A stretch of DNA of 64,000 nt from Glandiceps talaboti. Its lineage: Eukaryota; Hemichordata; Enteropneusta; Spengelidae. The stretch covers positions 2,631,501 to 2,695,500 of the forward strand of contig NC_135564.1 of the NCBI RefSeq assembly GCF_964340395.1, read 5' to 3'. Of the stretch, positions 14,109 to 25,900 are shown one piece after another. The translations under genes were made by a program, and so were the position numbers. Positions within the stretch are counted from its first letter, which is position 1, and every line of letters starts with the position of its first letter. The notes beneath the pieces are model-generated. The model did no database searches, had not been told where the DNA came from, and saw only the letters and a list, made by a program, of their open reading frames with translations.

Positions 14109-14121
14109 AGGTCAGAGGTCA
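14109..14121 (+). promoter_or_regulatory. Perfect DR1 nuclear-receptor half-site pair
   Basis: AGGTCA-G-AGGTCA: two perfect half-sites spaced by one base, the DR1 class bound by HNF4, COUP-TF or RXR heterodimers. It lies about 1 kb upstream of the Glu/Lys-rich first exon on the minus strand. One perfect DR1 is not expected by chance in 64 kb, but function is unproven. Confidence 0.4.
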
Positions 14122-17100
14122 AGGAGATCATTACATGCAAGCCCTAGATTCTCATTTTTATTTCATCTGTGAAGACAGTTAGCAGCCTGAAGCAATGATG
14201 TGATTTGGGCACAGTGGTAGAGAAGGGATTTGTACACATCAACATTCCTATCTTTACGGAACAACAGGATGCGATTGAATTGTTATGGTTTGTGAAATCA
14301 TCCAGTACTTGTTTTTATCACGTCATCTTACACAGCTAAGTTAGTAAACAAAATACTTCTTACTACAAGTATAATGTAAACTTACAATCAGTATGCTTGA
14401 ATGATAACTTAACACTTGAAGTAAAATACTTTTGTTTGTGAGAAGTTTTTCACTGACAAGATTAACAATATTGGCAAAAATTACTTAGTGAATTAACATA
14501 CTATAAACAAAATGCAATATGTGTTAGTTGTCCATAAAATTGAAAGATAGCTTGTGTATTATGATTAGACGTGGTGATTAAATCCTGTCTGTGCTTAACT
14601 AGTTATTTGTGTACAAACAAATACCTCCCTTGTAGAGAGAGTGTGATAAAACATTCATTAACAACTTCATAATACATTGCATTTGTTAAGAATGACAAAA
14701 TACTGCAAGTAACAAACTACTAGACATGGATCTCAGTTGCTTGTGCAATACTGCATGTACAGCAAGGAGATGGAAAGAAGTTATTTACAGAGCAATATGC
14801 AATAGTTACACTTACAATTTGAAAGAAGGTTGCTTTCAGTGCGATATGGGTAGAGTTTGAAATAAGGTTGTTTCCAGTGCAATATACATGTACTTGGCTA
14901 AAGTTTGAAAGGAGGTTCCTTCTGCAATACATGATGGGGATAAAAAAGAGCTACTTTTGATGGCATCATCATTTTTGCACCTAGTAATTACAGAAGTCAT
15001 TTACAACTGATGTATTCATCACCGATACAAATTTTGACTTTTGAATTCATCATTTTTCATTGATAGCATTGTATTTCACTTTTGCCTTGGCATAAGTTTG
15101 AAGCTAAGCTAAGTGCTCAAACACAGGTATTTTTTGATGTTAAAACAAAGTCCTATTTACAGTTGCCATGTTAAGGAATCTGGTAAAAATTTATGTACTT
15201 TTCTATTCATGTCCAAGAAGAAAGAACCCAACCATTAGCTAGTGTACTAAAAGTTTATCAGGTAGGTGAAACATTGTGTTTTATGTTCTTAAGTAAATGG
15301 CACTGTTTACAAATTTAAACGACTCTTCCCATTACAAGCCATTACTATGTACAGCATACACCAGCATAAATGTTATTCTATGTGAATTCCTCCTAAAATG
15401 TTACTATCTGTAGCACGGTAAAACTACAAGTTGTTCACCCATGCAATGTTTATATTGCTGCCCATGGCTTAGACATTTAAGATGACCATCACAGTTAGGG
15501 ACTTGTTTATCGTCAACATAATTATGTTTATTTCAAAAGCCTTGATGTTTATTTCCTTCTATTTATCCTATTAAGCAGAAAATAAACTGGAAGTTTTCTT
15601 TACAGACAGGGAGGAGACCTACCATTCTTGTGATAACATACCACAGACAACAACTCCAATACATGTATAGTTAAGACATCAACCCCTGGCAGCCCAAGGG
15701 CATGGTACAGGAGGGATGTCAGTGAAACATTGCAAGCATGCTGATTGAACCCCCGTACTCTGGCTTACATCATTTCATAATCTTATGCAGGAGTACCTAG
15801 ATACAATATCCATGTACTGTGTAAAAGTATCACCTTTGGTGACCAGTTTTGAACTGCATCAACTTTTTATCTAAGCCCATGAAAGAGATTGTTTGCATAC
15901 AATTCAAATGTTGAACATATTCAGTAAATTCTGGCTTTACACATCCCAACCTTGCATCTTTTGAATTCAAACTCACAGAATATTGCTAAAGGAGACAACA
16001 TGCTTGCAAAGTCTCTATGCTGATATAATAAATTTACGGACACACGTACAACAGTTTCTTAATTTCATACCAAATGAAACCTATTCCCTTCCTGAATCTA
16101 ACCCTAGTCTGTATTCCTTGCTTGAAAACAAAGATGTGTCTTTTTACAGTCTACTTACTGCTCTACATTCTTGCCAGAATACTACAAAACAAACTGCAAG
16201 GTTTGCCTACAGGTGAAAATGTAGATATTCTTATACCCTATTATTGAAAGTTAGAGGAGCAACAAAATGCTGAAGGCTTACATACAAACATGAAACTATG
16301 TTTATAAAAGTATAATGACTGATCATTTTTTGCTAGTGTTTCTCTTCTCCAAGAGGAACTATACCTCATGAATGAATCAACAACTTACGTGAAGTCAGAG
16401 ATCAACCCTAAGGGCAGAATGCAGGAGAGATAACATCGTAACATCAAACACACATTTCTATAACTTATCTGGCATGGTTTGCATCAAACTCTTTCAGAAT
16501 CTAATGAGAAATACCTTCGTACTGCATTCATACACACACCAACCACAAGGTCAAACAGACTAAAAATTTCACCGATTTTCTATTGAAATACCTGAAGTTA
16601 CCAAGTGATGTATAAATATTTAGTGAGATTCCAATTATCAAACAATTCTGAGAGATATGTCATTTTCAGTTTTCATATTTTAAAACTCTATACTGCAAAC
16701 ATCAGGTAACAATTTTTTGTATTCATTTTTTATGAAGCTTAATATGAACAGAATCATAATAAACATATCACACAGTATTAATATGGTAAATCACAATCAC
16801 ATGTTGGGTGTGTGTATGTGTTAACTAGGACATGACTTGAAGTATTTCCATATTACCAATATGACTGTAAACACATGATTACATCAATATGGGTTGTATC
16901 ACACTTAAGATATGTATACTAAGTAAACATTTTATACACTTAAAGGCCTGGGAGTCAATCCCAGGTCAACATATTAGTGTTATCCTATCAGTGCAGCTGT
17001 AACGATTACATAGGAGCATTCTTTTGTTCAGGACCAACTTTCTACAGCTCTGCAAGGCAACTGTTTTTCACACTTAAAATTTTGACTCCTAATCTGAACT

Positions 17101-17426
17101 GTGCCTTTAAGTATCTCAGGTTGAACTATGAAGAAACCTGATCAAGTTTTAATGCAGTTACCTATACATGTAACCATAAGCATTGATTTCAAAAAGAAAC
17201 ATAGGTTGTGAAAAGCACAGCACCTTGAATCTCTGGTAACTATTTTTCACTCTCATACCAAAAGTATACTATAGGATAGTGAAATAAAGTTTAGTTGCAG
17301 TTTACATCAGTGAAAAATTCATTCACCAAAATTTCTGAAATTTCTGCCCTTTCTTGTGGATACAGGGGTACATAAATGTTTCCTTTTTGTTTCAGAACAC
17401 AAAGTGTGGTTAAAATTCCTTCTTGG

Positions 17427-17542
17427 TTTTGTCATCATCGCAAACCACGACCGTTTTACGGTACTGTTCTTAACGAGCCGGTCCCTACTTTTATTTCAAA
17501 GTATAGTGGTAGAAATAATAACTCTGGTTTGCGAGAATGGGT
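17427..17542 (+). mobile_element. Short palindromic element, family d, copy 1
   Basis: Flanked by 'catcatcgcaaaccacgacc' and '...taactctggtttgcgagaa', whose cgcaaacca cores are inverted copies. Its inverse complement recurs at 35820-35935 with clear similarity over the whole length. Confidence 0.6.
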
Positions 17543-19003
17543 TTTGTATTCCATACTCTCTAGTGCTACTGGTAATCTTCCAAGTTATGGTTTCTGACAT
17601 GTCCATCCATCGCATACTAAGAACCGACAACCAAGAAGGATTATGTATATTTTCTATCAATTTGAAAGTCAATTCACTAATATATCCCTACAGCAAGGTT
17701 GATTAACATATACAAACCAATCAGAACACATACTAAGAATAAGTAGACAGTTTAGTTAAACTGTTTATAAAACTGACAGGATTGCCACTCAAATAGAAGT
17801 GTTACAAGTCAATATTTCAATGTTCACATGAACTGTTAAGATATGAGTCCTTCAATATTTGATAATTGCACAATTTCTCTTTATAAAACAAACTAATAAA
17901 GTAAATGATTTTTCTAAACAATCAAAGACAAATTCCACTCTCTATGATACAATCATTCCAAATATAAGTACATCTCAGAGTATATGCTTCATAAAACTGC
18001 ACACATCATTCTAATAAAACTGTTTCCATGTCTACCAATGAGTTCATTATAAAACACTTACAGTGCTGTGTAATCATATGTGTTTTCTAAGACTTGCAAT
18101 GAGAGTTCAGTGTTGACATAACTAGACATCACACAGCCTCTAATAATCTTGTCAACACTAACTTGTTTCACTTCATGCTAGAGATTAATCTGTAGCAAAC
18201 ATGTGTTACAATCATCAAGTCCAACTCTATCTTTGATAAGTTCAAGGTCATTCTTACATAGTCTAGTCAAAAACACTGACCTAGTTTACAGATCAAGGTC
18301 AGAAATAAATAAGTAAAAGGTTTGTCTTTTGGTCAACTTTTTCTTTCCCTTCTCAGCTTCTGGAGTAGCTGATCATTGTTTATCATTGAAACTGTCAGCC
18401 TAGTCATTCATGAGCAGTTCAAAGGTATTTGTGAGAGTATTTGACTGTGTTCACATGAATGTGGGTGTGTCTGAAGAAGTAGTATAAATTTAACACTGTA
18501 CAACACAGTGCAGTTGTCAAACTCAATGTTGACAAGCTGACATTATGAAAAGAAAAAGTCAAATTCCATCCTGTACAGGTCATCTTACTTTAAAAGTTGA
18601 ATGGGGTTAATTCTGTTATATAGATCATTCAAATTCTTAGCATAGGTTACAAAACTTACTTTCAACTTGATTTACTGCCACTGGTTATAAACAAGCATTT
18701 CTAACTTTCAACTTTGAGGGCGCTTGCCATGGAGTTGAAATTTTACTGCATGCCAGAGTTGACTGATAGTTGTCTCAAGACTGGCAATTGGATTACTAAT
18801 GCTGGCCATTGTACAAATCTATGTGTCTGGACTGACTCCAATGAGAATACATTTAGATTTTATCATCTCAAGAATCATTCCTTAACTGGACTACTAGCAT
18901 AAGATATCCAAGGTAAGTAATAACAAAGGGTCACCACAGTGTTGTTAACACTACACTGTCTTGTGCCTCATAGACATCATGTGATCACAACTGAATTGTA
19001 TGA

Positions 19004-19340
19004 CTAGACTGGTGCTAACATCATACTGACACTAGCCAGCCCAGTGCTAACATCAAACTGACACTAGCCATCCCAGTGCTAACATCAGACTGACACCAGG
19101 CAGCCCAGTACTAACACCAGACTGACACCAGGCAGCCCAGTGCTAACATCAGACTGACACCAGACTAGTCCAGTACTAACATCAGACTGACATCAGGTGG
19201 CCCACTACTAACATCAGATTGACACCATGATCCATCTGACCCAGTGCTAACATCAGACTGACACCAGCCAGCCCAGTGCTAACATCAGACTTACATCAGC
19301 AAGCCCAGTGTTAACACATCAATTTCAACTGACACCAGGC
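19004..19340 (+). repeat. Minisatellite, unit about 32 bases
   Basis: About ten copies of 'agcccagtgctaacatcaga' + 'ctgacaccaggc', mildly diverged. It starts just 75 bases beyond the donor of the linker exon of the CARD gene, within the following intron. Looser relatives occur at 27820-28150. Confidence 0.9.
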
Positions 19341-19414
19341 TAGCAAATCAGAAATGACTGTAGTTATGACAGTAAGAAGACAAAGATGAATTGACAATTA
19401 GGATATCTCCTCAC

Positions 19415-19550
19415 CTCATTTTGTGATCTTCTTCCTTTCTCTCTCCTTCTACCTGGTGATCTATTCCTGGCTGCTGGATCTATGTATATTTGTGGTTCAT
19501 AGTACAATGTGGGTGATGATGGTGGGTGATAAGGGTCTATTTGATGATAT
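19415..19550 (-). CDS. Basic, Pro/Tyr-rich linker exon of the CARD gene
   Basis: Exon of 136 bases between a good acceptor (tgctctatctacag) and a consensus donor (AATGAG|GTGAGG). It starts with one base that completes AGA together with the AG left by the coiled-coil exon, so the joined protein reads ...PPPVG-R-YHQIDPYHPPSS. It encodes 45 residues: a Pro/Tyr segment with possible phosphotyrosine sites (PTLYYEPQIYI) and a basic, Ser-containing tail (RNRSPGRRREKGRRSQNE). It ends in phase 0. The 605-base intron upstream is the only short intron seen for this gene. No domain is recognised here. The next exon must begin in phase 0 and was not found with confidence; it probably lies to the left, perhaps beyond the window. 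Confidence 0.66.
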
Positions 19551-20156
19551 CTGTAGATAGAGCACTCTAGTGGTAAGTATATACATTTTATTGCATTCAT
19601 TCTTATTATTCCCATTTCATCATCAACAGGGCTGATCTTCAAACAGTTCAAAAGAGCTCCTTATACAAGTAATTCAATCCCATTGCCAAAAAAAATTAGT
19701 TTGGGTATTTAAAGACCATGGAGCAAAATGCAAAACAGAAATTCACAATTGGAAGTCCATGTGACAGATTTCTACAAAGAGGGTTAACGGACAGAGACAG
19801 ACAGACTAACTAACAGACAGAAGACTTTGAGAACAGTGAACATATGCTCATATATATATAAAGTACACCTGCCCTTTGCTTATGGGCTTCATAGAAAACT
19901 GTTGATGTAGATTTTATTTTAGTTAAATGTGTCTTTCCTTTCAAAGTACTGTTTGTGGGTCTAGTGCTTGTTTTAATACCATTTTTGAAAAAAAAACCTC
20001 GTTTGATACCAAGTGGTTGTTTGATACAGTTGTGCATCCTGGTTGTAATGGTTTGTAGTACTACTTGCATTATATTGCAAAGATACTGAAGTACAAGCAG
20101 GTACAGTGTTCTCATTAGTTTGTGCAGGGAGAACACCGACTGCCAGTTTACTATAC

Positions 20157-20385
20157 CTTCCAACTGGTGGTGGGCTATATGGTTTTTGTGTAAGGCTTTC
20201 CAAGCTGGCCAGAGCTCTGTCTCTTTCATACTTCATTTCTTCATATTGTTTTCTTGCTGAATCTCGTTCCATCAAAGCCTGTGCATTCTCTCTCAGTACT
20301 GCATCTCTCTCCTTCAATGCCATTTCAAAGCTTAATTGCAATGCTTTTGTAGGGGTTTTACCTTCTGCTTCATTTGCAAGGGATT
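20157..20385 (-). CDS. Coiled-coil exon of the CARD gene
   Basis: Minus-strand exon with acceptor ttatctttcag and donor GGAAG|GTATAG. It begins with two bases (AA) that complete a codon, so it accepts a phase 1 donor. Joined to the CARD exon, whose last base is G, the codon becomes GAA and the protein reads ...[15 protein letters not shown]. Residues about 18-63 of the exon (from '[20 protein letters not shown]' to '[12 protein letters not shown]') form a charged heptad-patterned coiled coil with the ERD repeats typical of DLG5 and similar scaffolds. It ends in a proline-rich linker (PYSPPPVG). The open frame runs on past the donor for about 60 codons to a stop near 19973, so a retained-intron form would stay open, but that stretch has no recognisable content. 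The donor assignment is supported by the phase match with the next exon. Confidence 0.75.
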
Positions 20386-20454
20386 CTGAAAGATAATAAC
20401 AGTTTAAACTCTAGTTAGTAAAATCTATCAAAGTCTCAAATTTGGGAGGATATA

Positions 20455-20620
20455 GTTAATTAGAAATCAAGCTTTGTTGAATAAAATTAATCAAAAAGTC
20501 AAACCCTGGTGAATGAAGTAGCTTTAGTCATCAGGGTTTGACTTTAAAAGTGATAAAATGTCATAATTTGGTGAATAAAGTTGATCAAAAAGTCACAATT
20601 TAGAAATTGACATAATAATT
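20455..20620. repeat. Degenerate local repeat
   Basis: 'gaataaaattaatcaaaaag' + 'tcaaa' recurs as 'gaataaagttgatcaaaaag' + 'tcaca', with an inverted 'ggtttgacttt' between. Too diverged to delimit units. Confidence 0.5.
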
Positions 20621-21646
20621 TGCATGTGTAGTATTTTGACCACTTGATATATCATTTCTAGATTCATAAGCAAACAACTTTATACAGTCACAATTATAGT
20701 CATTAAAAGTTGCATCCACCAAGAAACTGTGCACCAGATAAATAGCGCCCTCTACAGTTGTGTTCTGAAATTCCCTGGTGTCTATCTATTATTAGCTATT
20801 ACCAGTTCACTAAATAAACGTGAACATCCTTTGAAGCAATATAACAAAAAGAAACTTCACGAAAAATCCCACTCAGGTGTGACACTAGTTGAAGACTCAA
20901 AACTGTCTTTTATATCTATACTGCTCATAAAGTAATGACAAATATATTGATGACAAAATTGTAAACATCAAGATAATCTCTGAAGAAAGGCAGTGAAAGT
21001 TTTATCAGAAAGTTAAAAACTCACACCTCAACATCAAATTCATATTTGGTCAGAAAGCTACCCTTTCCATAACAAGATAAACTTTATTAAAGTATGTAGG
21101 TAGTGTACGCTTCATCAAAAAGTAAGAAACCTCAAACCTCAATGTCTAATCTGTATTTGATGATCTGGAACTCTTTGATCATTATACGTTTACAGTCTGG
21201 GCATATGTAACTTGTCAGACATAGGAACACCATAACAGAGGTATTTATAGTAGTAGACCAGGACTCCAGAGATGACAGAGGTTAAAACTAATAAACTGTG
21301 TTCCTGAGTAACTCCTGATTACAGACACTAATAGTTTCCTAAAATTATTTTCTAATTCTGTATCCCCCTGACAATAGTTTTGAAATGAGCACAAGATCAG
21401 ATTACAAATGGTATCTAATTAAAGTGTCATATAATGAGGGTGTTTTGTTGTCTGGTTTCTCACCATCTGTGATCTCAATTATGTAATCTGTGACTGGTAT
21501 GTATTTGATTCTCATTAACCACTTCAGGGTTACACTACTCTAACAAGAGATGATGAATTAGGTTTTCAGTTAAAGTAGAATAACATATTTAAAGTCATTC
21601 TTCACAGGAATGAAAATTCTACATCACTACGTTCAGACCTAGACTT

Positions 21647-21828
21647 AGACTGTCGACAGTCGCTCACACCTTTTTTTCCTACGTTTTATCTAAATTTAAG
21701 TCGTCGCCGTGCTCCGATCCGGCGCAACACTACTATAATCACATATCAGTATGCTAATATAGTAGTATTGCGCCAGATCGGAGCGCGGCAACGTAGGGAA
21801 AAAAAGGCGCGAGCGACTGTCAACAGTG
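21647..21828. mobile_element. Palindromic MITE, family b, copy 1
   Basis: Inverted ends 'gactgtcgacagtcgctcac' and 'gcgagcgactgtcaacagt', each joined to a poly(T)/poly(A) run and 'cctacg/cgtagg'. The centre is GC-rich and itself palindromic (gctccgatccggcgcaa / ttgcgccagatcggagc), so a single strand could fold into one long hairpin. A sister copy lies at 52434. Confidence 0.65.
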
Positions 21829-21887
21829 TAACCTTGACTGTGCCTCTTTAATACATACATGTACACCACACGCATGCCAAATTTAGT

Positions 21888-22000
21888 CTGGATGCTAACT
21901 GTGGTTTCTAACCACAGTTAGAAATAAAGTGAAGTACAAGTGAGTGAAGGTATAAATCATAACGATACTATATAGGAACTAAACTAGCCAAATTGGATAT
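21888..22000 (+). repeat. Dispersed repeat, family f, copy 2
   Basis: 'tagtctggatgctaactgtg' ... 'gagtgaaggtataaatcata' ... 'acgatactatata' matches 9950-10040. It also carries an internal inverted pair (aactgtggtttcta / accacagttaga). Confidence 0.5.
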
Positions 22001-22130
22001 GTTGGAGAAGTGGTTGTTCTAAGTCATGACAACTAGCTGCTACATTACGGATTTTGCAGTGCTCAAAATGAGTGAAACTGTTCAAAATATCACTAGCTTT
22101 CCCACTTTTTCATATTACGCTTGAGCCAGT

Positions 22131-22363
22131 ATAATTATATCATTCCCCAATATATCACTTCATTCAGCTGGAAATGCTCATGACCTATGGGGTTTGTCAG
22201 CAATTAGTAGTTTACCAGTTTTTATTTGTACCAGTTTTTATTTGTATATCTGTACTGTCGATCTTGTTGTTTTACTGAAATAAACTAAACTAAACTAGAC
22301 AAGGCTCCTTTCGTCACTGCATTTTACTTGGCTGAGCAAAGTAATATATTTGAGAGTAATATC
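22131..22363. mobile_element. MITE, family e, copy with internal insertion
   Basis: 'attccccaatatatcacttc' then 'attcagctgg' and 'gctcatgacctatgg' match the left part of 32716-32860; 'gtaatatatttgagagtaat' matches the right end. Between them about 90 bases (from 'ttaccagtttttatttgtac' to 'aactaaactaaactagac') are foreign to the other copy. Confidence 0.5.
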
Positions 22364-22633
22364 TAACAGTATTAGTACCACTACAATCCTTCTTATTGAC
22401 ATCAGTTACATTACACTGTACCCCCACCTCATCAAATCTTTACCCTAGTAGCTAACCACTCCCCCCACCCCGGGCTAAAATACCCTAAGCAATCAGATCG
22501 CTATTTCTATATCTCTGTTACAATTTGTACAGACTTGTATCATTTACACAATATTTAGATTGACTTTAAACAAAACAACAGCTGTTACTTATCATGTGTA
22601 TATATTATTAGTGACAGTTAACCACTGTGACCA

Positions 22634-22874
22634 TACACACACATACATACATACATACATACATACATACATACATACATACATACACGCACATACATAC
22701 ATATATACATACATACACACACACATACAATACATACATATATACATACATACATACATACATACATACACACATACATACACACACATACATACATACA
22801 ACATACATACATACATACATACACACATACATATACATATACACACATACATAAACACACACACATACATACAT

Positions 22875-22940
<66 letters not shown>
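22634..22940. repeat. (CATA)n-(CA)n compound microsatellite
   Basis: About 240 bases of CATA units with CACA interruptions, then a 60-base pure CA run. Long frames of Tyr/His/Thr or Val/Cys/Met here are artefacts. Confidence 0.95.
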
Positions 22941-22945
<5 letters not shown>

Positions 22946-25900
22946 CACACCATGTTATGGTTTAGAAACCAACCTACAACCAACAATGGTACTCTTCAAA
23001 CCCAAGGGTTTAAGAAAATATACACAAGAGTTGTTTATACATGTTTTTAAATAGTCTGAGATATGCAGTGAATTTCAGAAAAAAATACAACAAAATAAAC
23101 AGTTATATGAGACCTTCCTAGGGCTACAGACTTCTAGGGGTCATCACCAGGTCAATCTGATTTCTGAAGTTTGTTCAGTTTACATTTTCAACTACTCAGG
23201 AACCGACTGCTTTGCTAGATGTGTTTTAATTGTTCATTTTCACAATTTACTCATAACACAGTATTCTTTTAAGTTTTGGGAATGGGTTTAGCAAATGATG
23301 AAGCGCAACCTTCTAAACTGTAAGCCATAGGAAGGTAATGAACATGACAATAACATCTTTTATCAAGCAAATTTCTGACAACTCAATCGGAATCAAAGTG
23401 AGTATTTTTGGCAAAAACTTTTGGAGACTCAGCGAAGGGAAGGCAATACTGACAGTAATTATCAGTGTTTCAGTCAATCATTTAACATGGTTTAACAACC
23501 AACATGACACTGGTTTCAATGACAATGTTGGATTTCTTATTCACACTAGAGTGGAATCACTTTTTTCAAACTGATCCAAAATCTAACTTTCCTTGGGAAC
23601 AGGTGATAAGAAAACTTTTAAAGTAGGGATCAAGGTTATCGCAAAGTAGCCATATCATCATATACCAACACTTCATCTATTCATTGTTTTCTTTTAGTGC
23701 TTTTCAATGACACTTAGCAACAACATGTATACATGTCTCACCACTTGTGTTATCGCCAAGGTAATCAGAGATCAGGACAAAAATATCACCTACGACCAGT
23801 TTCACACACCTAACTTTTACAACAGCAGTTATAGCTACAGCCCATTCAGTGTTTTTGTTAAGGAGGGTAAGCAAGTAAAATCTACCCGAGTTCCCCTGTC
23901 ATATTACTAAGTCTTCCTTACTATTATTAGGGTACAATGTACTGGAAACTACGCCAGTTTTACCATATTCCCCTTTTTTTGTTAGCTGGGTTCCTAAACC
24001 TTGGCAGAAACACTACAATTTCAAGTCACCATTCAGCAATTCTGTTTGATACAACCATACAGAAAACAACAACAAACTACATGTACATGTTGTACACTAA
24101 TTTACAATGTAGCAAGATGACAAGACAATAATTTCTGGTTACATTTGTTGTCTATATAACTGTACAACCAGACACAGACAAGTGGACGCCAATGTGTTGA
24201 CATCAACATTTGGTGTCTGCATGCTGGCATGTTAATTCATTTCATGACAAAATGTCACATGAAACTGTATTCATTCAATCTTGCTATCTTTAAATGTAGC
24301 ATGTGCTATTTTTTATTAGTTTTATATTGTTGTATCAAACAGAGCTACTGAATAACAACTTGAAAGAGGCTGTCATAATTATGGACCTCAACATCAAATA
24401 ATACAAAATTGCAATAAAAATGATGTTAATTGGTAAACAATAACTGATTCATTTTATTGTGTTCATACAAGGGAATTCTCTCAAATCTATACTGGCATAT
24501 TAAAATACCTTGAACAACTAACATACAATAATAAAGGCAGGTAAACACAGTTGACTTTAGTGTTAGGTTATATTGACTTTTTTATTCTACTGTTCACCCC
24601 ACCCATACCTGAGGTAAACTGTCAATAATTGAACAAGTTATCATCATATGATTTGTTCCATAATCTCTTTAATAAAGGATTTTTTAGCATGAAACTTTGT
24701 AGAAACAAAATAATTTTGATAATTGTACGTAGAAACTCAATAACCATGCATGTTTAGGAAGTATTCTTGCTTTATGCAATGATATTTTTGAGAGATTTTA
24801 TCATTAAGATAACTAAATCTGTTTTATTATTCTTTAAAGCCATGTTATAAACACCTTAAAACAGGAAAAAACCGTGCGCAAATCACATCCAAGCAGTTTC
24901 CTCTTCAATCAACCCACACATGTACACAATGAACCCTGGTAAAAGTCTACAGAAGTAAAGTACAGTATGTTGAAAACACTGACTCTACCTTGACCTTGAT
25001 GGGTACACTATTTGACAAAAGTACACACATTTGAACATAAAGGTGAGTGTTGATATACAGTGTTTCACTTCACCATTCAATCTGAGATAACCTCCTTCTG
25101 TCATTGACCACTACAACCTTGGCACATACAACTTATTACAATGGTGCTTTTATAGAGCTAAAGAACCCACCACTGTATTAAAAGTGTTCAGATTTATGGT
25201 GACAAAGACTGTCATGTTACTATGACAACGTCACAGCACCTCTGACAAGTACATCTTGAAATGCACAGTAGTCCTGTGTGAAACAACTACCATGTATTGT
25301 GTTTTTATAGACTAATGCTTTTGAAAACTTGTGATCAAACTGGCAAAAAGAAATCGATAGTACACTGTGCACAGCACCCCCGTCCAGAAGAATGTGAGCC
25401 AAACCCACTACCCTACCCAGTATCAAGAGTTCAGGTTTCAAGTTGTGGCCTTCAGTAATTCTTTGAAATATTAAAATAAACAATTGGATATATAATTTTC
25501 TGTTTCATAAATACCATAGGCTTAAAGTCACAAGAACAGATCATACGATATGTGACAGTGTTGCATTTCTAAATAACTATTAACAAAAGAACATTTCAAT
25601 TTCACAACCAGAATTCCACTGTGTACGTTTACTATGTATGATGTATACAAGTTTTGGTAAAAATGGGGACAAATTTTCAGAAAGATTTTCATTATTTGAG
25701 TGAGAAAGTTCAGACATTTCAATCTTTGGACCTTGGAAGTTGGAGATTGCCCTAACTTCACCTACTGGTGTCCTTAGGCGACCGTTTCAGGTGTGTGTAA
25801 TGACAAACGTTCATTGTGTACAATATTGACCTAATATAGTATGTCTATGTACACTTCATTTGAAACAGCCCTTGAACAGTACTGTTGGCCCCTTTGTGAT

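Larger units (their letters stand above)
13106..19003. other. Probable intron and upstream region of the Glu/Lys-rich exon
   Basis: Holds the DR1 site at 14109, a triple 'tcattccgg' at 13699-13730 and the family d element at 17427. No exon supported on the minus strand. Confidence 0.45.

Noticed and set aside
15979-16212. Plus-strand exon-like segment of 77 codons with donor CAG|GTGAAA
   Set aside because: Splice sites are fair, but the peptide has no recognisable domain and no neighbour in a matching phase that I trust.
17356-17706. 116-codon plus-strand frame
   Set aside because: Overlaps a palindromic repeat whose copy at 35820 does not keep the frame.
23699-23870. Plus-strand open segment with donor AGG|GTAAGC, containing two Asn-glycosylation motifs
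   Set aside because: Phase does not fit the next candidate at 25991 without an unseen exon. Chance not excluded.
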